Shown in pieces: positions 51,888 through 61,226 of a stretch of DNA of 64,000 bases. The stretch lies in assembly GCA_036557365.1 (NCBI GenBank), contig DATBHR010000060.1:33332-97331 (forward strand), given 5' to 3'. The stretch comes from DATKHR01 sp036557365. Its GTDB lineage: Bacteria; Acidobacteriota; Vicinamibacteria; Vicinamibacterales; CAVVIG01. The stretch's first letter is position 1. Every line of letters starts with the position of its first letter. The position numbers were made by a program, and so were the translations under genes. The notes beneath the pieces are model-generated. The model worked only from the letters and a program-made list of their open reading frames with translations. It had not been told where the DNA came from and made no database searches.

Positions 51888-53606
51888 TCAGTGCGGCGGC
51901 AGCGCGAAACTCAGGATGAGGTCGCCGCCGCGACGGCCGCGTTCTCCGCCGCCTGACGCGACGGTGACGAAGGCCTCGCCGTTCACGACGTACGCGGACG
52001 GCGAGGAGAAGATTCCGCCGCCGGTGTTGAACTTCCACAGCATGTCGCCGGTGCGGGCGTCGTACGCGTAGAGGTAGCCTGCGGTGTTGCTCCCGCTGCC
52101 CACGAAGACGACGTCGCCGGATGTCACGACAGAGCCGGCCTGGCCCCACCCGTCGAATGTCTGCTGCCACTTGAGATCGCCGGTCGACGGATCGAACGCG
52201 GAGAAATAACCGCGCGCGCGGCGGTTCGCGCCGAGCGGACTGTCGACGGCGTTGACGTACAGCAGCTTCGTTCGAGGGCTGTACGAAATCGGGCCGTAGT
52301 TCGCGCCCCCTTCCGTGCCCGGCGAGTAGATCTGGTTCGGTCCGGGCGGCGTGAACTGCGGCACCAGCGTGCGCGTGGCGCGTCGATCGGGCGGCACGTC
52401 GGTCGGAAAGACGGGCGACACCGGCTTCATCCGCTCGCCGGACGCGGTGAACGGCACAGGCTGCGTCGGCCACGGCTGATCACCGGCGCGTGCGTTCTCG
52501 GTCGGCACGGCAACTTCTTTGATCGCGTGAACGGGCTTACCGGTTTCGCGGTTGAGGATATAGAGGTAGCCGTTCTTGCTGCCTTCGGCGAGCGCCTTCA
52601 CGCGCTGCCCGCCAATCTGCACGTCGAACAGCACCGGCTGATTGCCGGAGTCATAGTCCCAGACGTCGTGATGCGTCTGCTGAAAGTACCACTTCAACTT
52701 TCCGCCCTTGAGATCGAGCGCGAGTATCGAATCGGTGAACAGGTTTGTTCCGATGCGCTTCGTCGCGTCGCCAAATGGATTGCCGACCGCCACGTAGAGC
52801 AGGCCGAGCTCAGGATCGATCGACGGCGTTTCCCAGATGCCGCCGCCGTTGCGTTCGCCGCCGACCCACGTCGGGCCGGCGACGTCCCATCCCTGATCCG
52901 ATTCGTCCTGCGGAATCGTGTTGAAGTGCCACAGCACGCGACCCGACTTCGAATCGACCGCCAGCACGTGGCCGCCGGGGATGTGGCTTTCGCTGCGCGT
53001 GCTCCCGATGTAGATGACGCCGTTGTAGACCTGCGGCGCCGTCGTGAACCAGTAGCCGAGGCTGATCGCCGACGCCACTTCCGGATGTCGAAGATGAATC
53101 ACGTCCAGGATGACGCTCGCCTGCCCGTCCTTTCCGAATCCGCTGGCGGGTTTCCCGGTCTTTGCATCGAGTGCGAACAGGAACGAGCCGGCCGCGGTGT
53201 AGACGATGCCGTCGGCGTAACAGACGCCGCGATTGCGGAAGATGTAGCCGTCTCGTGCGCCGCCGCCGATCAGCGCGGCGACGTCGAAGTTCCACAGCAG
53301 GTGGCCATCGGCGGCATCGAGCGCGTAGACGCTCCCGCGCGGATCCGTCACGTACATCACGCCGTCCACCACAATCGGCGTCGTCTGGTTACTGACGCCG
53401 TCGATGACGCCCGTCTGAAAGAGCCAGCGCGGCGCAAGCGCCTTCACGTTCGACGTGTTGATCTGATCGGACGGGAAAAACCGGCTGCCGGCGAGGTCGA
53501 AGTTGTGAAGCGGCCAGTTGAGCGCCGCGGATGCCGCGCGCGGCTGCGCGTCGGTCGTGAGCAGCAGCGGCGCGCACACGATCGTGGCGATCAGGATCGC
53601 GCGCAT
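51888..53606 (-). CDS. PQQ-dependent dehydrogenase-like eight-bladed propeller protein
   Basis: 572 aa with signal peptide. Repeated W-motif blades (GSVYALDAADGHLLWNFDV, GYLYAYDARTGDMLWKFNT) form the quinoprotein propeller. TTHHDVWDYDSGNQP corresponds to the WDYD segment holding the catalytic aspartate region. There is no cytochrome domain. It should oxidise an alcohol, sugar or aldehyde in the periplasm and pass electrons to a heme protein, plausibly the di-heme relative two genes upstream. Confidence 0.88.
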   Translation of the reverse strand: MRAILIATIVCAPLLLTTDAQPRAASAALNWPLHNFDLAGSRFFPSDQINTSNVKALAPRWLFQTGVIDGVSNQTTPIVVDGVMYVTDPRGSVYALDAADGHLLWNFDVAALIGGGARDGYIFRNRGVCYADGIVYTAAGSFLFALDAKTGKPASGFGKDGQASVILDVIHLRHPEVASAISLGYWFTTAPQVYNGVIYIGSTRSESHIPGGHVLAVDSKSGRVLWHFNTIPQDESDQGWDVAGPTWVGGERNGGGIWETPSIDPELGLLYVAVGNPFGDATKRIGTNLFTDSILALDLKGGKLKWYFQQTHHDVWDYDSGNQPVLFDVQIGGQRVKALAEGSKNGYLYILNRETGKPVHAIKEVAVPTENARAGDQPWPTQPVPFTASGERMKPVSPVFPTDVPPDRRATRTLVPQFTPPGPNQIYSPGTEGGANYGPISYSPRTKLLYVNAVDSPLGANRRARGYFSAFDPSTGDLKWQQTFDGWGQAGSVVTSGDVVFVGSGSNTAGYLYAYDARTGDMLWKFNTGGGIFSSPSAYVVNGEAFVTVASGGGERGRRGGDLILSFALPPH

Positions 53607-53634
53607 GTTATGCGCGGCTATCCTACCATCGAGG

Positions 53635-54045
53635 TCAGCGCGCTGGATGGATGCCTTGCGCGTCGCCTGCCCGTCGGCCGCGCACGAGCCAGTGAATCCA
53701 GCCGCCGATCGCGCCCACGATGAATCCGAGCGGTCCCGTGATGAACAGTCCCAGCAGCGGGCCCTGATTTGCGCCGGGCGTCAAGATGATCGGACCGAAG
53801 AAGCCGGCCGCGAACGCCACGCCTCCGGTCGCGACCGCGCCGTAGAGGATCGAGCTGATGGCTCCCGTCTTGAAGGACGCTGTGTGCAGCCACACGTAGC
53901 GTCCCGCCGCGATGCCGGCCGCGCAGGCGAGCAGGAACGGAAGCATCTCGGCCGTGCCGATGATGGAAAAGAGAAGCGCGCCGCTCATCCAAAACGTGAA
54001 GAAGTAGGCAGAGATGGCGCTGATGAACGTCAGGAACGCCCGCAT
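53635..54045 (-). CDS. Small four-helix membrane protein
   Basis: 136 aa with hydrophobic segments at about 5-25, 33-50, 60-85 and 95-120, ending in a basic tail. There is no recognised domain. Its ATG directly abuts the stop of the di-heme PQQ gene and it lies 28 bases before the next PQQ gene, so it is embedded in the operon and might act as a quinone-side or assembly partner; this is inference. Confidence 0.72.
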   Translation of the reverse strand: MRAFLTFISAISAYFFTFWMSGALLFSIIGTAEMLPFLLACAAGIAAGRYVWLHTASFKTGAISSILYGAVATGGVAFAAGFFGPIILTPGANQGPLLGLFITGPLGFIVGAIGGWIHWLVRGRRAGDAQGIHPAR

Positions 54046-56451
54046 TTACTTCGACTCGGGCAGCGAGAACGCGTACACGACGTTGCCCGCCGCAAGCGCG
54101 ACGTACTGCCGGCCGTCAACGGCATAGCTGATGGGCGACGCTGCGAGGTTGCCGCCGGTCTGAAAGTGCCAGAGATGAGTGCCGGACTTCGCGTCGAGCG
54201 CGACGATGTTGCCGTCGCGAACCGCACCGAAGACGACGTTGCCGGCTGTCGCGAGCACGCCGTTCGTCAACGAGCCCTGAATGACCTTGAAATCCCACAC
54301 CGTCCTGCCCGTCTCTGGATCGATCGCCTTGATACCTGCCGACGCCGCCGGCTCTCCTGGTTTAGGCGCGGCGCGCGGCGGCGCCGAGTCGCGGCCGATG
54401 TACTGCCGGCCGCGTTCGTAGGCCACGTCGGTGCTGACGTAGGTCTGACCGCTGTCGCGATATTCGAGATAGAACAGTCCGGTCGCCGCGCTGTACGACG
54501 GCGCCTGAAAATTCGTGCCGCCGCCGATCGAGGGATAGACGAAGAAGCTTCCCTCGCGGCTCGAGTTCGATCCGGGAACGATCCGCGGACGGCCGTTCCC
54601 ATCGAGACCGGAGTTCCAGTTCTGATATACGAATGGCGTCGCGGCCAGCACGGATCCGTTCGTGCGATCGAGGACGTAGAACATGCCGTTGCGATCGGCG
54701 TGAAGCAGCAGCTTGCGCGACTGACCGCGCCACGTGCGATCCACGAGCACGACGGCCTGGCACGAATCCCAGTCGTGGCCGTCGTTGGGCGTGAACTGGT
54801 AATGCCATTTGCGCTGGCCGGTGTCCGGATCGATCGCCACCACGGAATCGCTGAACAGATTATCGAGATCGCCGCGGGCCTCGCGATCGATCTGCGGACC
54901 GGGATTGCCGACGGTCCAGTAGACGATGTTCAGATCAGGATCGTAGGATCCGGTCAGCCACATCGGGCTCCCGCCAAGCTTCCAGCTGTCGCCTTTCCAC
55001 GTCTCGTGGCCGAACTCGCCTGGCCCCGGCACCGAGTACCACCGCCACAGCTGCTTGCCGGTCGCGGCGTCGTACGCGTCGAGAAATCCGCGCGCGCCGA
55101 ATTCGCCGCCGGTGATCCCGACGAGGACCTTGTCTTTGACGACGAGCGGCGCGCTCGTCAGGCTGTAGCCGAGCGTCGAGTCGGCGACTTGCGTTTCCCA
55201 CAGCGGCGCTCCCGTGCGCGTGTCGAGTGCCACGAGCGCCGCGTCGAGCGTCCCGACGAACAGCCGCGTCCCGGAAATCGCGACGCCGCGATTGAACGGG
55301 TTGATCTCGTACGGATTCTTCACCTTCTGGGATCGCGCGTAGCGCCAGATCTGGCGCCCGCTCCGGGCGTCGAGCGCAACGACGACGCCGGGCTGCGTCG
55401 TGTACATGACGCCGTCGACGACGAGCGGCGTGGCTTCGAGGACGGAATCGCCGGGCATCGGGAACGTCCAGGCGACGCGCAACTGGCGTACGTTTCCCGC
55501 ATCGATCTGTGTCAGGCCCGAGTAGTGCGTGGAGCGATAGTTGCCCCAGTACATCGCCCAGTTCTGCGGCTCGGTCTCGGCTTTCACGAGCCGTGCGCTG
55601 TTCAAAGTCGCCGTAGCGGCATGGGACGAGGCGAGCGGATGATCGCGATGCGTGCCGAGGTATGCGACGAGATCGTTCACCTCGCTCGACGATAACCGCG
55701 ATGCATAGTCCGACGGCATCATCGACGCGTTTTCCACGCGATACGACGCGAGCGTCAGCTTGTCGAGGAGATGCAGATGCCCCGACGCATCAACGACCTG
55801 GACGGAAAACGTGTCCTCGTTGCGCCTGACGCCTCGAATCTCGCGGCCGTCCTTCGTCGTGGCGACGATCGTCTGCGGCGGCGCCGTCGTGCCGCGACCG
55901 GCCGGCACCGGCGCTGACGGATCGACAATCTTCCGCCGCAGCACATCCGCCGGCTCGCGGCCGATGGTCGACAGATCGGGACCGAGAACGCCGCCGCGGC
56001 CGTCAACCTGATGGCAGTCCACGCAGTGCGCCTTGCCGAAGAACAGCGTTTCACCGGCGCTCGCATTGCCGGTGATCGCTGACGAACCAGGCGAAGCCGA
56101 CGGGCGGTTCAAACTGCGGATATACGCGACGAGCTGCCACACCTGCTCGTCGGTGAGGTTCGCGAAGGACGGCATCTGCGTGCCGGGCACGCCAGTGCGA
56201 ATCGAGCGAAACAAATCGGCGTCAACGTCCTCGCGCATGAAGCGGCCGGCGTTCAGCGCGGGACCGCGATCGCCCTGCCCGCCAGGACCATGGCACGACT
56301 GGCAGGTCTGATTGAACAGGTGTTCGCCGGCCGCCGCGGCCTCGGCGTTGGCGGCAAGCGGATTCGTCGCCGCCGGCTGCTGCGCGTGAGGCGCGACTGC
56401 CGCGGCGCTCAGGATGACGGCGAAGAGAATCCGCGCGGCTCGCGTCGGCAT
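54046..56451 (-). CDS. PQQ dehydrogenase with two N-terminal cytochrome c domains
   Basis: 801 aa, signal peptide to about residue 24. Two heme c domains come first: CQSCH at 50-54 with TQMPSF as distal Met, and CVDCH at 143-147. A quinoprotein propeller follows from about residue 290 (WAMYWGNYRSTHYSGLTQID, HDWDSCQAVVLVD). Most quinohemoproteins carry one cytochrome domain at the C-terminus, so both the order and the number are unusual. The substrate is unknown. Electron flow PQQ to heme to a periplasmic acceptor is expected. Confidence 0.87.
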   Translation of the reverse strand: MPTRAARILFAVILSAAAVAPHAQQPAATNPLAANAEAAAAGEHLFNQTCQSCHGPGGQGDRGPALNAGRFMREDVDADLFRSIRTGVPGTQMPSFANLTDEQVWQLVAYIRSLNRPSASPGSSAITGNASAGETLFFGKAHCVDCHQVDGRGGVLGPDLSTIGREPADVLRRKIVDPSAPVPAGRGTTAPPQTIVATTKDGREIRGVRRNEDTFSVQVVDASGHLHLLDKLTLASYRVENASMMPSDYASRLSSSEVNDLVAYLGTHRDHPLASSHAATATLNSARLVKAETEPQNWAMYWGNYRSTHYSGLTQIDAGNVRQLRVAWTFPMPGDSVLEATPLVVDGVMYTTQPGVVVALDARSGRQIWRYARSQKVKNPYEINPFNRGVAISGTRLFVGTLDAALVALDTRTGAPLWETQVADSTLGYSLTSAPLVVKDKVLVGITGGEFGARGFLDAYDAATGKQLWRWYSVPGPGEFGHETWKGDSWKLGGSPMWLTGSYDPDLNIVYWTVGNPGPQIDREARGDLDNLFSDSVVAIDPDTGQRKWHYQFTPNDGHDWDSCQAVVLVDRTWRGQSRKLLLHADRNGMFYVLDRTNGSVLAATPFVYQNWNSGLDGNGRPRIVPGSNSSREGSFFVYPSIGGGTNFQAPSYSAATGLFYLEYRDSGQTYVSTDVAYERGRQYIGRDSAPPRAAPKPGEPAASAGIKAIDPETGRTVWDFKVIQGSLTNGVLATAGNVVFGAVRDGNIVALDAKSGTHLWHFQTGGNLAASPISYAVDGRQYVALAAGNVVYAFSLPESK

Positions 56452-56473
56452 GATGCGCTCCCTCGTCGGCGTG

Positions 56474-57505
56474 TCAGCGAGCGCGGTACGTCCGGCTCAC
56501 ATTGTTCCGGCTGTTGGTGACGACGAAGCTGCCGTCCGGGTGCACGTCGACCCCAATCCAGTGGCCCTTGCACTCCGCGGACGGCTCGAGGTTGGCGATC
56601 ATCTCCTCTGGCGCGTTGTGCGCCTTGTCGTTCGACAGAGCCAGATGCGATTGCCACAGACCTTCGAGATCCTTGACCTTCTCGATGCGATCGTACGCGG
56701 CGACCGCCATTCCCTTGCGCGGGCCGTTGTTCGCGATCACGACGCGCGGCTGAATCGCCCAGAGCAGCGCCGGCGCACCCGACTGATCGTTGAAGAAGCC
56801 ATGATGCGTCGCGAGCATCAGTGAGACGCGACCGAGCTTGTTCGTGGGACAGGCGAGCGCCATTTCCTTGTCCCAGGTCAGGTCGCCGACGTCGAGGAAC
56901 GTGAACCCGCGATACGACACCAGCACGCCGGTCGCCTGCGAGTTCTCGGTCTTGTTCGGCTCCTTCGCCTCCGCGTCGCGGCAGTACGGATTCTGCTGGC
57001 CGCCGCCGTTGATCGGCTTCGCGATGACCGCACCGGCGGAGGCGACGACGTCCACGCGAAGGCCGTCGAGCGGAATCGTGTCGCCCGGCTTGACGATGGT
57101 GCGCTTGCCGGCGGCAATGTCGAGGTAGGCGCGATAGCGATCTTCGATGCCGTTGTTCTGCTCCCACTTCGGGTCCATCTCGCCGTGATCGAAGAAGCGG
57201 TCGAAGTGCGCGACGGCGTTCGCCGCCGGCGCGCCGCCGACGTGATCGCCGTCGTAGTGGGTTGTGAAGAGGTAGTTGATCTTCGTCAACCCCGCGGCGC
57301 GCATCACGTCGACGATGCGCGCCGAGTCGCGTTCGGCGGCGGCGCCCGGACTGCCGGCATCGATCAACATCGACTGACCGGTCGGGCCCACCACCAAGGT
57401 GGCCCCGCCGCCCTCGACGTCGATCACGTAGATTCGTGGAGTGTCCGCACGGCGTGGCTGGGCGAACACGACGGTTGCAGCGAGCACGACAACGATAGTC
57501 TTCAT
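56474..57505 (-). CDS. Secreted metallo-beta-lactamase-fold hydrolase (ComEC-domain-like)
   Basis: 343 aa, short signal peptide. IYVIDVEGGGATLVVGPTGQSMLIDAGSPG and THYDGDHVGG (HxxxDH metal motif) define the MBL fold as in the extracytoplasmic domain of ComEC. DVGDLTWDKE and LATHHGFF give later ligands. It is first gene of the five-gene PQQ operon. Its substrate is unknown: nucleic acid, lactone or phosphodiester are possible. Confidence 0.87.
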   Translation of the reverse strand: MKTIVVVLAATVVFAQPRRADTPRIYVIDVEGGGATLVVGPTGQSMLIDAGSPGAAAERDSARIVDVMRAAGLTKINYLFTTHYDGDHVGGAPAANAVAHFDRFFDHGEMDPKWEQNNGIEDRYRAYLDIAAGKRTIVKPGDTIPLDGLRVDVVASAGAVIAKPINGGGQQNPYCRDAEAKEPNKTENSQATGVLVSYRGFTFLDVGDLTWDKEMALACPTNKLGRVSLMLATHHGFFNDQSGAPALLWAIQPRVVIANNGPRKGMAVAAYDRIEKVKDLEGLWQSHLALSNDKAHNAPEEMIANLEPSAECKGHWIGVDVHPDGSFVVTNSRNNVSRTYRAR

Positions 57506-57772
57506 AAGGCGCGCTCCTCGTACTCCGCGGCGGATAGCCTATATCATCGCCGCGAACCCGTCAGGCCCGACGTCTGAACGCGACGGGCGCGGTCGCGGTC
57601 CAGGGCCGCGCTAGAATGCGCATGGATCGTCGATACGCATCGACGCGGAGGCCTCCTGTCACCATCAGCGGATCGAGATTCAGTCCCAACGTCGCGGCGG
57701 AGCTCGCTGACGCCCGCCTACGCGGATCGACTGGAGTCGCGTGCCGTCTCGCGGTGGCGGCGGTATCTCGGC

Positions 57773-58291
57773 GTGCAGCTTCCCTACAAGTGGAACCTGC
57801 AGCGGCTGCGTCTCGGCTTCGTCCTCGACGTCGGCTGCGGTGTCGGACGAAATCTCGGCCATCTGAACGGCTCCGGCGTCGGCGTCGATCCGAACATCCA
57901 ATGCATCGAGGCGGCGCGCGCCCGCGGATTTCGCGCGTACACGCCCGACGAGTTCGGCGAGGCGGCGTCGAAAGAAAACTGGCGATTCGATTCGATGCTC
58001 GTGGCGCACGTCGTCGAGCATGTCGGCTTCGAGAACAGCGTCAAGCTGGTGGACAGCTACCTGCGCTACCTGCGGCCGGGCGCGCGTCTCGTCTTGATCA
58101 CACCGCAGGAAGCCGGCTACCGCTCGGACGCGACGCACGTCGAATTCATGGACGACAGGAAGCTCCGTGGCATCTGCGACGCGTTGAAGCTGCGCGTCGA
58201 GCGCAGCTACTCGTTCCCGTTTCCGCGCGCCGCCGGCTCTCTCTTCACCTACAACGAGTTCGTCGTCGTCGCCGCCAGCGCGGCCGTTTGA
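57773..58291 (+). CDS. SAM-dependent methyltransferase (start uncertain)
   Basis: 172 aa if GTG 57773 is used. VLDVGCGVGRNLGHL is the SAM-binding motif I, followed by DSMLVAHVVEHV and an RPGARLVLITPQEAGYRSDATHVEF segment of class I methyltransferases. Coding-like sequence in the same frame continues upstream to at least 57701 (LTPAYADRLESRAVSRWRRYLG) without any ATG, GTG or TTG. An ATG-started frame at 57616 runs into this point one frame off. A frameshift, or a rare start, is likely. Confidence 0.75.
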   Translation: MQLPYKWNLQRLRLGFVLDVGCGVGRNLGHLNGSGVGVDPNIQCIEAARARGFRAYTPDEFGEAASKENWRFDSMLVAHVVEHVGFENSVKLVDSYLRYLRPGARLVLITPQEAGYRSDATHVEFMDDRKLRGICDALKLRVERSYSFPFPRAAGSLFTYNEFVVVAASAAV

Positions 58292-58350
58292 ACCGCGAGC
58301 GATCAGCGGACGCCGATCCACGTGCGAGGGACGTTCGGTAGACTACAAGG

Positions 58351-58656
58351 ATGCACCTGCAAGAAGCCCGGCTCTGCCTGGACTGCGAGGAACTGCACAC
58401 GGCGGATCGGTGTCCGCGATGCGCGTCGGATGCGTTCGCGTTCGTCACGCGGTGGATTCCCGCAAACGAACGGCGCGTGCGCGTTCGGAGGCCGCCGCCG
58501 GCGCCGACGGCGCTGTCGAATCGTTCGAAGTGGCTGACCGGTGCGGCGGGAGGCCTGGCCGCGTTCGCCGCGCTGCGCTGGATGACGGGTGCGCGACCGC
58601 CCGCGAGAACGGCGATCAGACCGCCGCGAGAGGACCGCGCGGAAGTGGACGACTGA
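58351..58656 (+). CDS. Small protein with rubredoxin-like CxxC...CxxC ribbon and one membrane helix
   Basis: 101 aa. CLDCEELHTADRCPRC (residues 9-24) is a zinc or iron ribbon. A basic Pro-rich stretch follows and GAAGGLAAFAALRWM may be a membrane helix. I do not recognise a family. It begins 59 bases after the methyltransferase on the same strand. Confidence 0.6.
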   Translation: MHLQEARLCLDCEELHTADRCPRCASDAFAFVTRWIPANERRVRVRRPPPAPTALSNRSKWLTGAAGGLAAFAALRWMTGARPPARTAIRPPREDRAEVDD

Positions 58657-58840
58657 CTGCGCAATCCTGCACGCGTGGACGGTTGCACGTCGTGACGTTT
58701 ACACGGCGGTCATTCGGTGTGCTGCATCGACACACGAACGACGCCGCCGACCATCTGGTAATTCGAACAGAACGTGTGCTTTATGCCAGCAATCGAGCAT
58801 GATTGCGGCTTGGCTCGTCATTTGAACCCTATACGACATT

Positions 58841-59059
58841 ATGGTTCACTATGACGCGCCCTTAATCCTTGCTCAGACACCGCCTCCAACCTGCCCGAAG
58901 TGTGGCAGTCACCGGACAGAGATCGTCGGACGGTCCGCGGACGGACAGACCATCGTGTTGCGCTGCAACGCTTGCGGCGAGCGCACTCGCATGACGATCG
59001 CCGGGACCGACACGTTGCCGGCCAATCCTCCCGCGGAATCGGTACACTCCGCTCTGTAA
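58841..59059 (+). CDS. 72-aa zinc-ribbon protein
   Basis: CPKCGSHRTEIVGRSADGQTIVLRCNACG is a two-knuckle zinc ribbon at about residues 18-46, similar in size to the ribbon at 24976-25143. The 184 bases before it contain no gene I can see. Its TAA is 14 bases before the likely start of the flavoprotein gene, so they may be co-transcribed. Confidence 0.6.
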   Translation: MVHYDAPLILAQTPPPTCPKCGSHRTEIVGRSADGQTIVLRCNACGERTRMTIAGTDTLPANPPAESVHSAL

Positions 59060-59073
59060 TCGAGGTTCACGCC

Positions 59074-60348
59074 GTTTCACATCACCCGACCGCTCCCGCC
59101 ACCGCCGACATCGTCATCGTCGGAGCCGGAGCGGCCGGTCTGATGACCGCCATCACCGCGCGACGTGAAAACCGCGCGGCCAACGTCGTCCTTCTCGACG
59201 GCGCGAAGAAGCCAGGCGCAAAAATTCTCGTCAGCGGCGGATCGCGCTGCAACGTCACGAACCGCGTCGTCAGCGAACGCGATTTCTGGGGCGGACGCGC
59301 GACGGTGGTTCGCCGCGTGCTGCGCGCGTTCACCGCGGATGCAGCAGCCGCTTTCTTCCACGACCTCGGCGTACTGCTGCACGAGGAAGCGGACGGCAAG
59401 CTGTTTCCGGACAGCAGCCGTTCGCGCGACGTGCTGAACGCACTTCTCCGTGAAAGCGAGAAACTCGGCGTCGTGCTTCTCGCGGATCACCGTGTGCTCG
59501 ATGTCGCGCGTGCGGACGGACGACTGCGCGTCTCGACCGCGCAGACGGAGTTTCAGGCCAGCGCGGTCGTACTTGCGACCGGCGGCCAGTCGCTGCCAAA
59601 GACAGGCAGCGACGGCTTCGGCTATGTCCTCGCGCAGCGGTTAGGACATTCGATCGTCACGACCACGCCGGCGCTCGCGCCGCTCGTCCTCGACGAGAGC
59701 ACGTCGAACCACCGCGATCTCGCGGGAGTGTCGGTGGATGTCGGGCTCGCGGTGTGGGTGGATGGCACGATCGAGACGCGTCTGCAGGGTCCGCTCCTCT
59801 GGACGCACGTCGGCGCGAGCGGTCCCGTCGCGATGAACGCGTCGCGCCACTGGCTCCGCGCGCACGACGCCGGAAAACGCGTCGCGATCACGATCAACTT
59901 CTGCGGATCGCGATCGTTCGAGCAGGTGGAAGCGGAGATGATCGCGGCGAGCAGCGCGACGCCGCGTGCGTCCGTGCACACGCTCGTGTCGCGGTTCGTG
60001 CCCGATTCGGTCGCGCGATCGATTTTGAGCGGCCTCGCTCTCGATCCAGCGACGCTCCTCGCGCACCTGACGCGCAGCGACCGGCGAACAATCGCGCATG
60101 CCCTCGTCGAGTCGCCGCTCGACGTCGTCGGCACGCGCGGCTACAACTTCGCGGAGGCGACCGCCGGCGGCGTCTCGCTGGATGAAGTCGATCCGGCGAC
60201 GATGGAGTCGCGGATCTGTCCGGGACTGTACGTGGTGGGAGAAATACTGGATGTGGACGGCCGCATCGGCGGCTTCAACTTCCAGTGGGCGTGGTCGAGC
60301 GGCTTCGTCGCGGGCCGCGCGCTGGCACGGCGCGCCGCGCATAAATGA
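59074..60348 (+). CDS. BaiN/RdsA-type NAD(P)/FAD-dependent oxidoreductase (HI0933-like)
   Basis: About 424 aa. ADIVIVGAGAAGLMTAITAR is the FAD Rossmann loop, SGGSRCNVTN the HI0933-family signature, and GLYVVGEILDVDGRIGGFNFQWAWSSGFVAG the C-terminal FAD motif. The protein is intact to its stop. No ATG or GTG lies in frame between GTG 58900 and the Rossmann loop; TTG 58972 would add about 40 foreign residues. GAGGT at 59062-59066 is well placed for a GTT at 59074, which I take as a provisional start. Confidence 0.82.
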   Translation, partial: VSHHPTAPATADIVIVGAGAAGLMTAITARRENRAANVVLLDGAKKPGAKILVSGGSRCNVTNRVVSERDFWGGRATVVRRVLRAFTADAAAAFFHDLGVLLHEEADGKLFPDSSRSRDVLNALLRESEKLGVVLLADHRVLDVARADGRLRVSTAQTEFQASAVVLATGGQSLPKTGSDGFGYVLAQRLGHSIVTTTPALAPLVLDESTSNHRDLAGVSVDVGLAVWVDGTIETRLQGPLLWTHVGASGPVAMNASRHWLRAHDAGKRVAITINFCGSRSFEQVEAEMIAASSATPRASVHTLVSRFVPDSVARSILSGLALDPATLLAHLTRSDRRTIAHALVESPLDVVGTRGYNFAEATAGGVSLDEVDPATMESRICPGLYVVGEILDVDGRIGGFNFQWAWSSGFVAGRALARRAAHK

Positions 60349-60376
60349 TCGGCCCGGCCAGGAGGCCGAGCCGATC
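60347..60376. terminator. Bidirectional hairpin terminator
   Basis: GATCGGC (60347-60353) pairs with GCCGATC (60370-60376), with further GGCC pairing inside. It lies between the convergent flavoprotein and CarD-like genes and overlaps the last base of the former. Confidence 0.5.
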
Positions 60377-60379
60377 GCG

Positions 60380-60598
60380 TCAGTTTTCGGCTTTCTTCTT
60401 CTTCGGGGCGCGCTTCTTCGTCGCCGCCTTGTGGGGAGCTGGTTCGTTCGTTGCCTGGAGGACGACGAGCCGCGTCGCGAAGGTGCGGCGGCCGTGCTCG
60501 TCGAAATCGATCACCGTGTGGTGTTCGTTGACTTCGACGAGCGTGCCGGCACCGTACGTGGGCTGCGTCACGCGGTCACCCTTGGACCAGTTCTTCAT
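60380..60598 (-). CDS. Small CarD/UvrD-tail-like SH3-fold protein
   Basis: 72 aa. MKNWSKGDRVTQPTYGAGTLVEVNEHHTVIDFDEHGRRTFATRLVVLQ is a compact SH3-like beta domain like that found at the C-terminus of UvrD-type helicases and in CarD. A Lys-rich tail (KKRAPKKKKAEN) suggests nucleic-acid or RNA-polymerase contact. The function of the stand-alone form is unknown. Confidence 0.75.
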   Translation of the reverse strand: MKNWSKGDRVTQPTYGAGTLVEVNEHHTVIDFDEHGRRTFATRLVVLQATNEPAPHKAATKKRAPKKKKAEN

Positions 60599-60625
60599 GG
60601 TTGATTCCGGATCGGTCGTGCGCGA

Positions 60626-60958
60626 CTACCAGCGGGGCTCGCGACGCCCGCCACCGCCGCCACCGCGGTTGCCCGAGTATCCGCCGCCTCCGCCAAAGCC
60701 GCCGCCGTCCGGCTTCGGACGTGCCTCGTTGACGGTGAGCGGACGGCCGCCCATCTGATACTGATTGAGCTCGGACGCCGCCTTCTGCGCATCCTCGTCT
60801 GTCGCCATTTCGACGAACGCGAATCCGCGCGCACGGCCTGTGGCCGCATCGCGCATCACGCGAACCGACTCGACGGTACCAGCCCGGCTGAACAGCTCCT
60901 GAATTTCCGCCTCGCCCGCGCTATAGGGAAGGTTTCCGACGTAGAGCCTGCGACCCAT
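60626..60958 (-). CDS. RNA-recognition-motif protein with Gly-rich tail
   Basis: 110 aa. One RRM: RNP2 LYVGNL at 5-10 and RNP1 RGFAFVEM at 44-51, then a glycine/arginine-rich tail. Bacterial RRM proteins of this size bind single-stranded RNA and are often cold-induced. It is 27 bases upstream of the CarD-like gene on the same strand. Confidence 0.92.
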   Translation of the reverse strand: MGRRLYVGNLPYSAGEAEIQELFSRAGTVESVRVMRDAATGRARGFAFVEMATDEDAQKAASELNQYQMGGRPLTVNEARPKPDGGGFGGGGGYSGNRGGGGGGRREPRW

Positions 60959-61213
60959 AGGTTGCCTCACCTCAAAAGGGGTGGCTGCACGTCGGCTTGC
61001 AATCACGGGGAGGGAGCGAGTCGGACTTGAGGCTCGATCGGCTCTCGGCGCGGGCGAAGCAGGCGGGGCTGACCACCAAACGGCGGGTAGTCTACCCAAG
61101 CCCCGGCAAGCGAGGCAAGTCCCGCCCATGAAGATAGCGCCGGTTGGTCGGAAGACCGAGACTCGCGGCCACCTGCCGTCGCGACGCCGGACGACCGGAA
61201 CGGAACGCCAACC

Positions 61214-61219
61214 TATAAT
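61214..61219 (+). promoter_or_regulatory. -10 box of a likely leaderless namZ transcript
   Basis: Perfect TATAAT ends seven bases before the ATG at 61227, so transcription should start at or next to the start codon. No good -35 is visible. Confidence 0.55.
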
Positions 61220-61226
61220 TCGGGGA

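Noticed and set aside
60981..61226. N-terminal extension of NamZ
   Set aside because: No conserved residues, Arg-rich, upstream of a perfect -10 box; the DUF1343 core starts right after ATG 61227.
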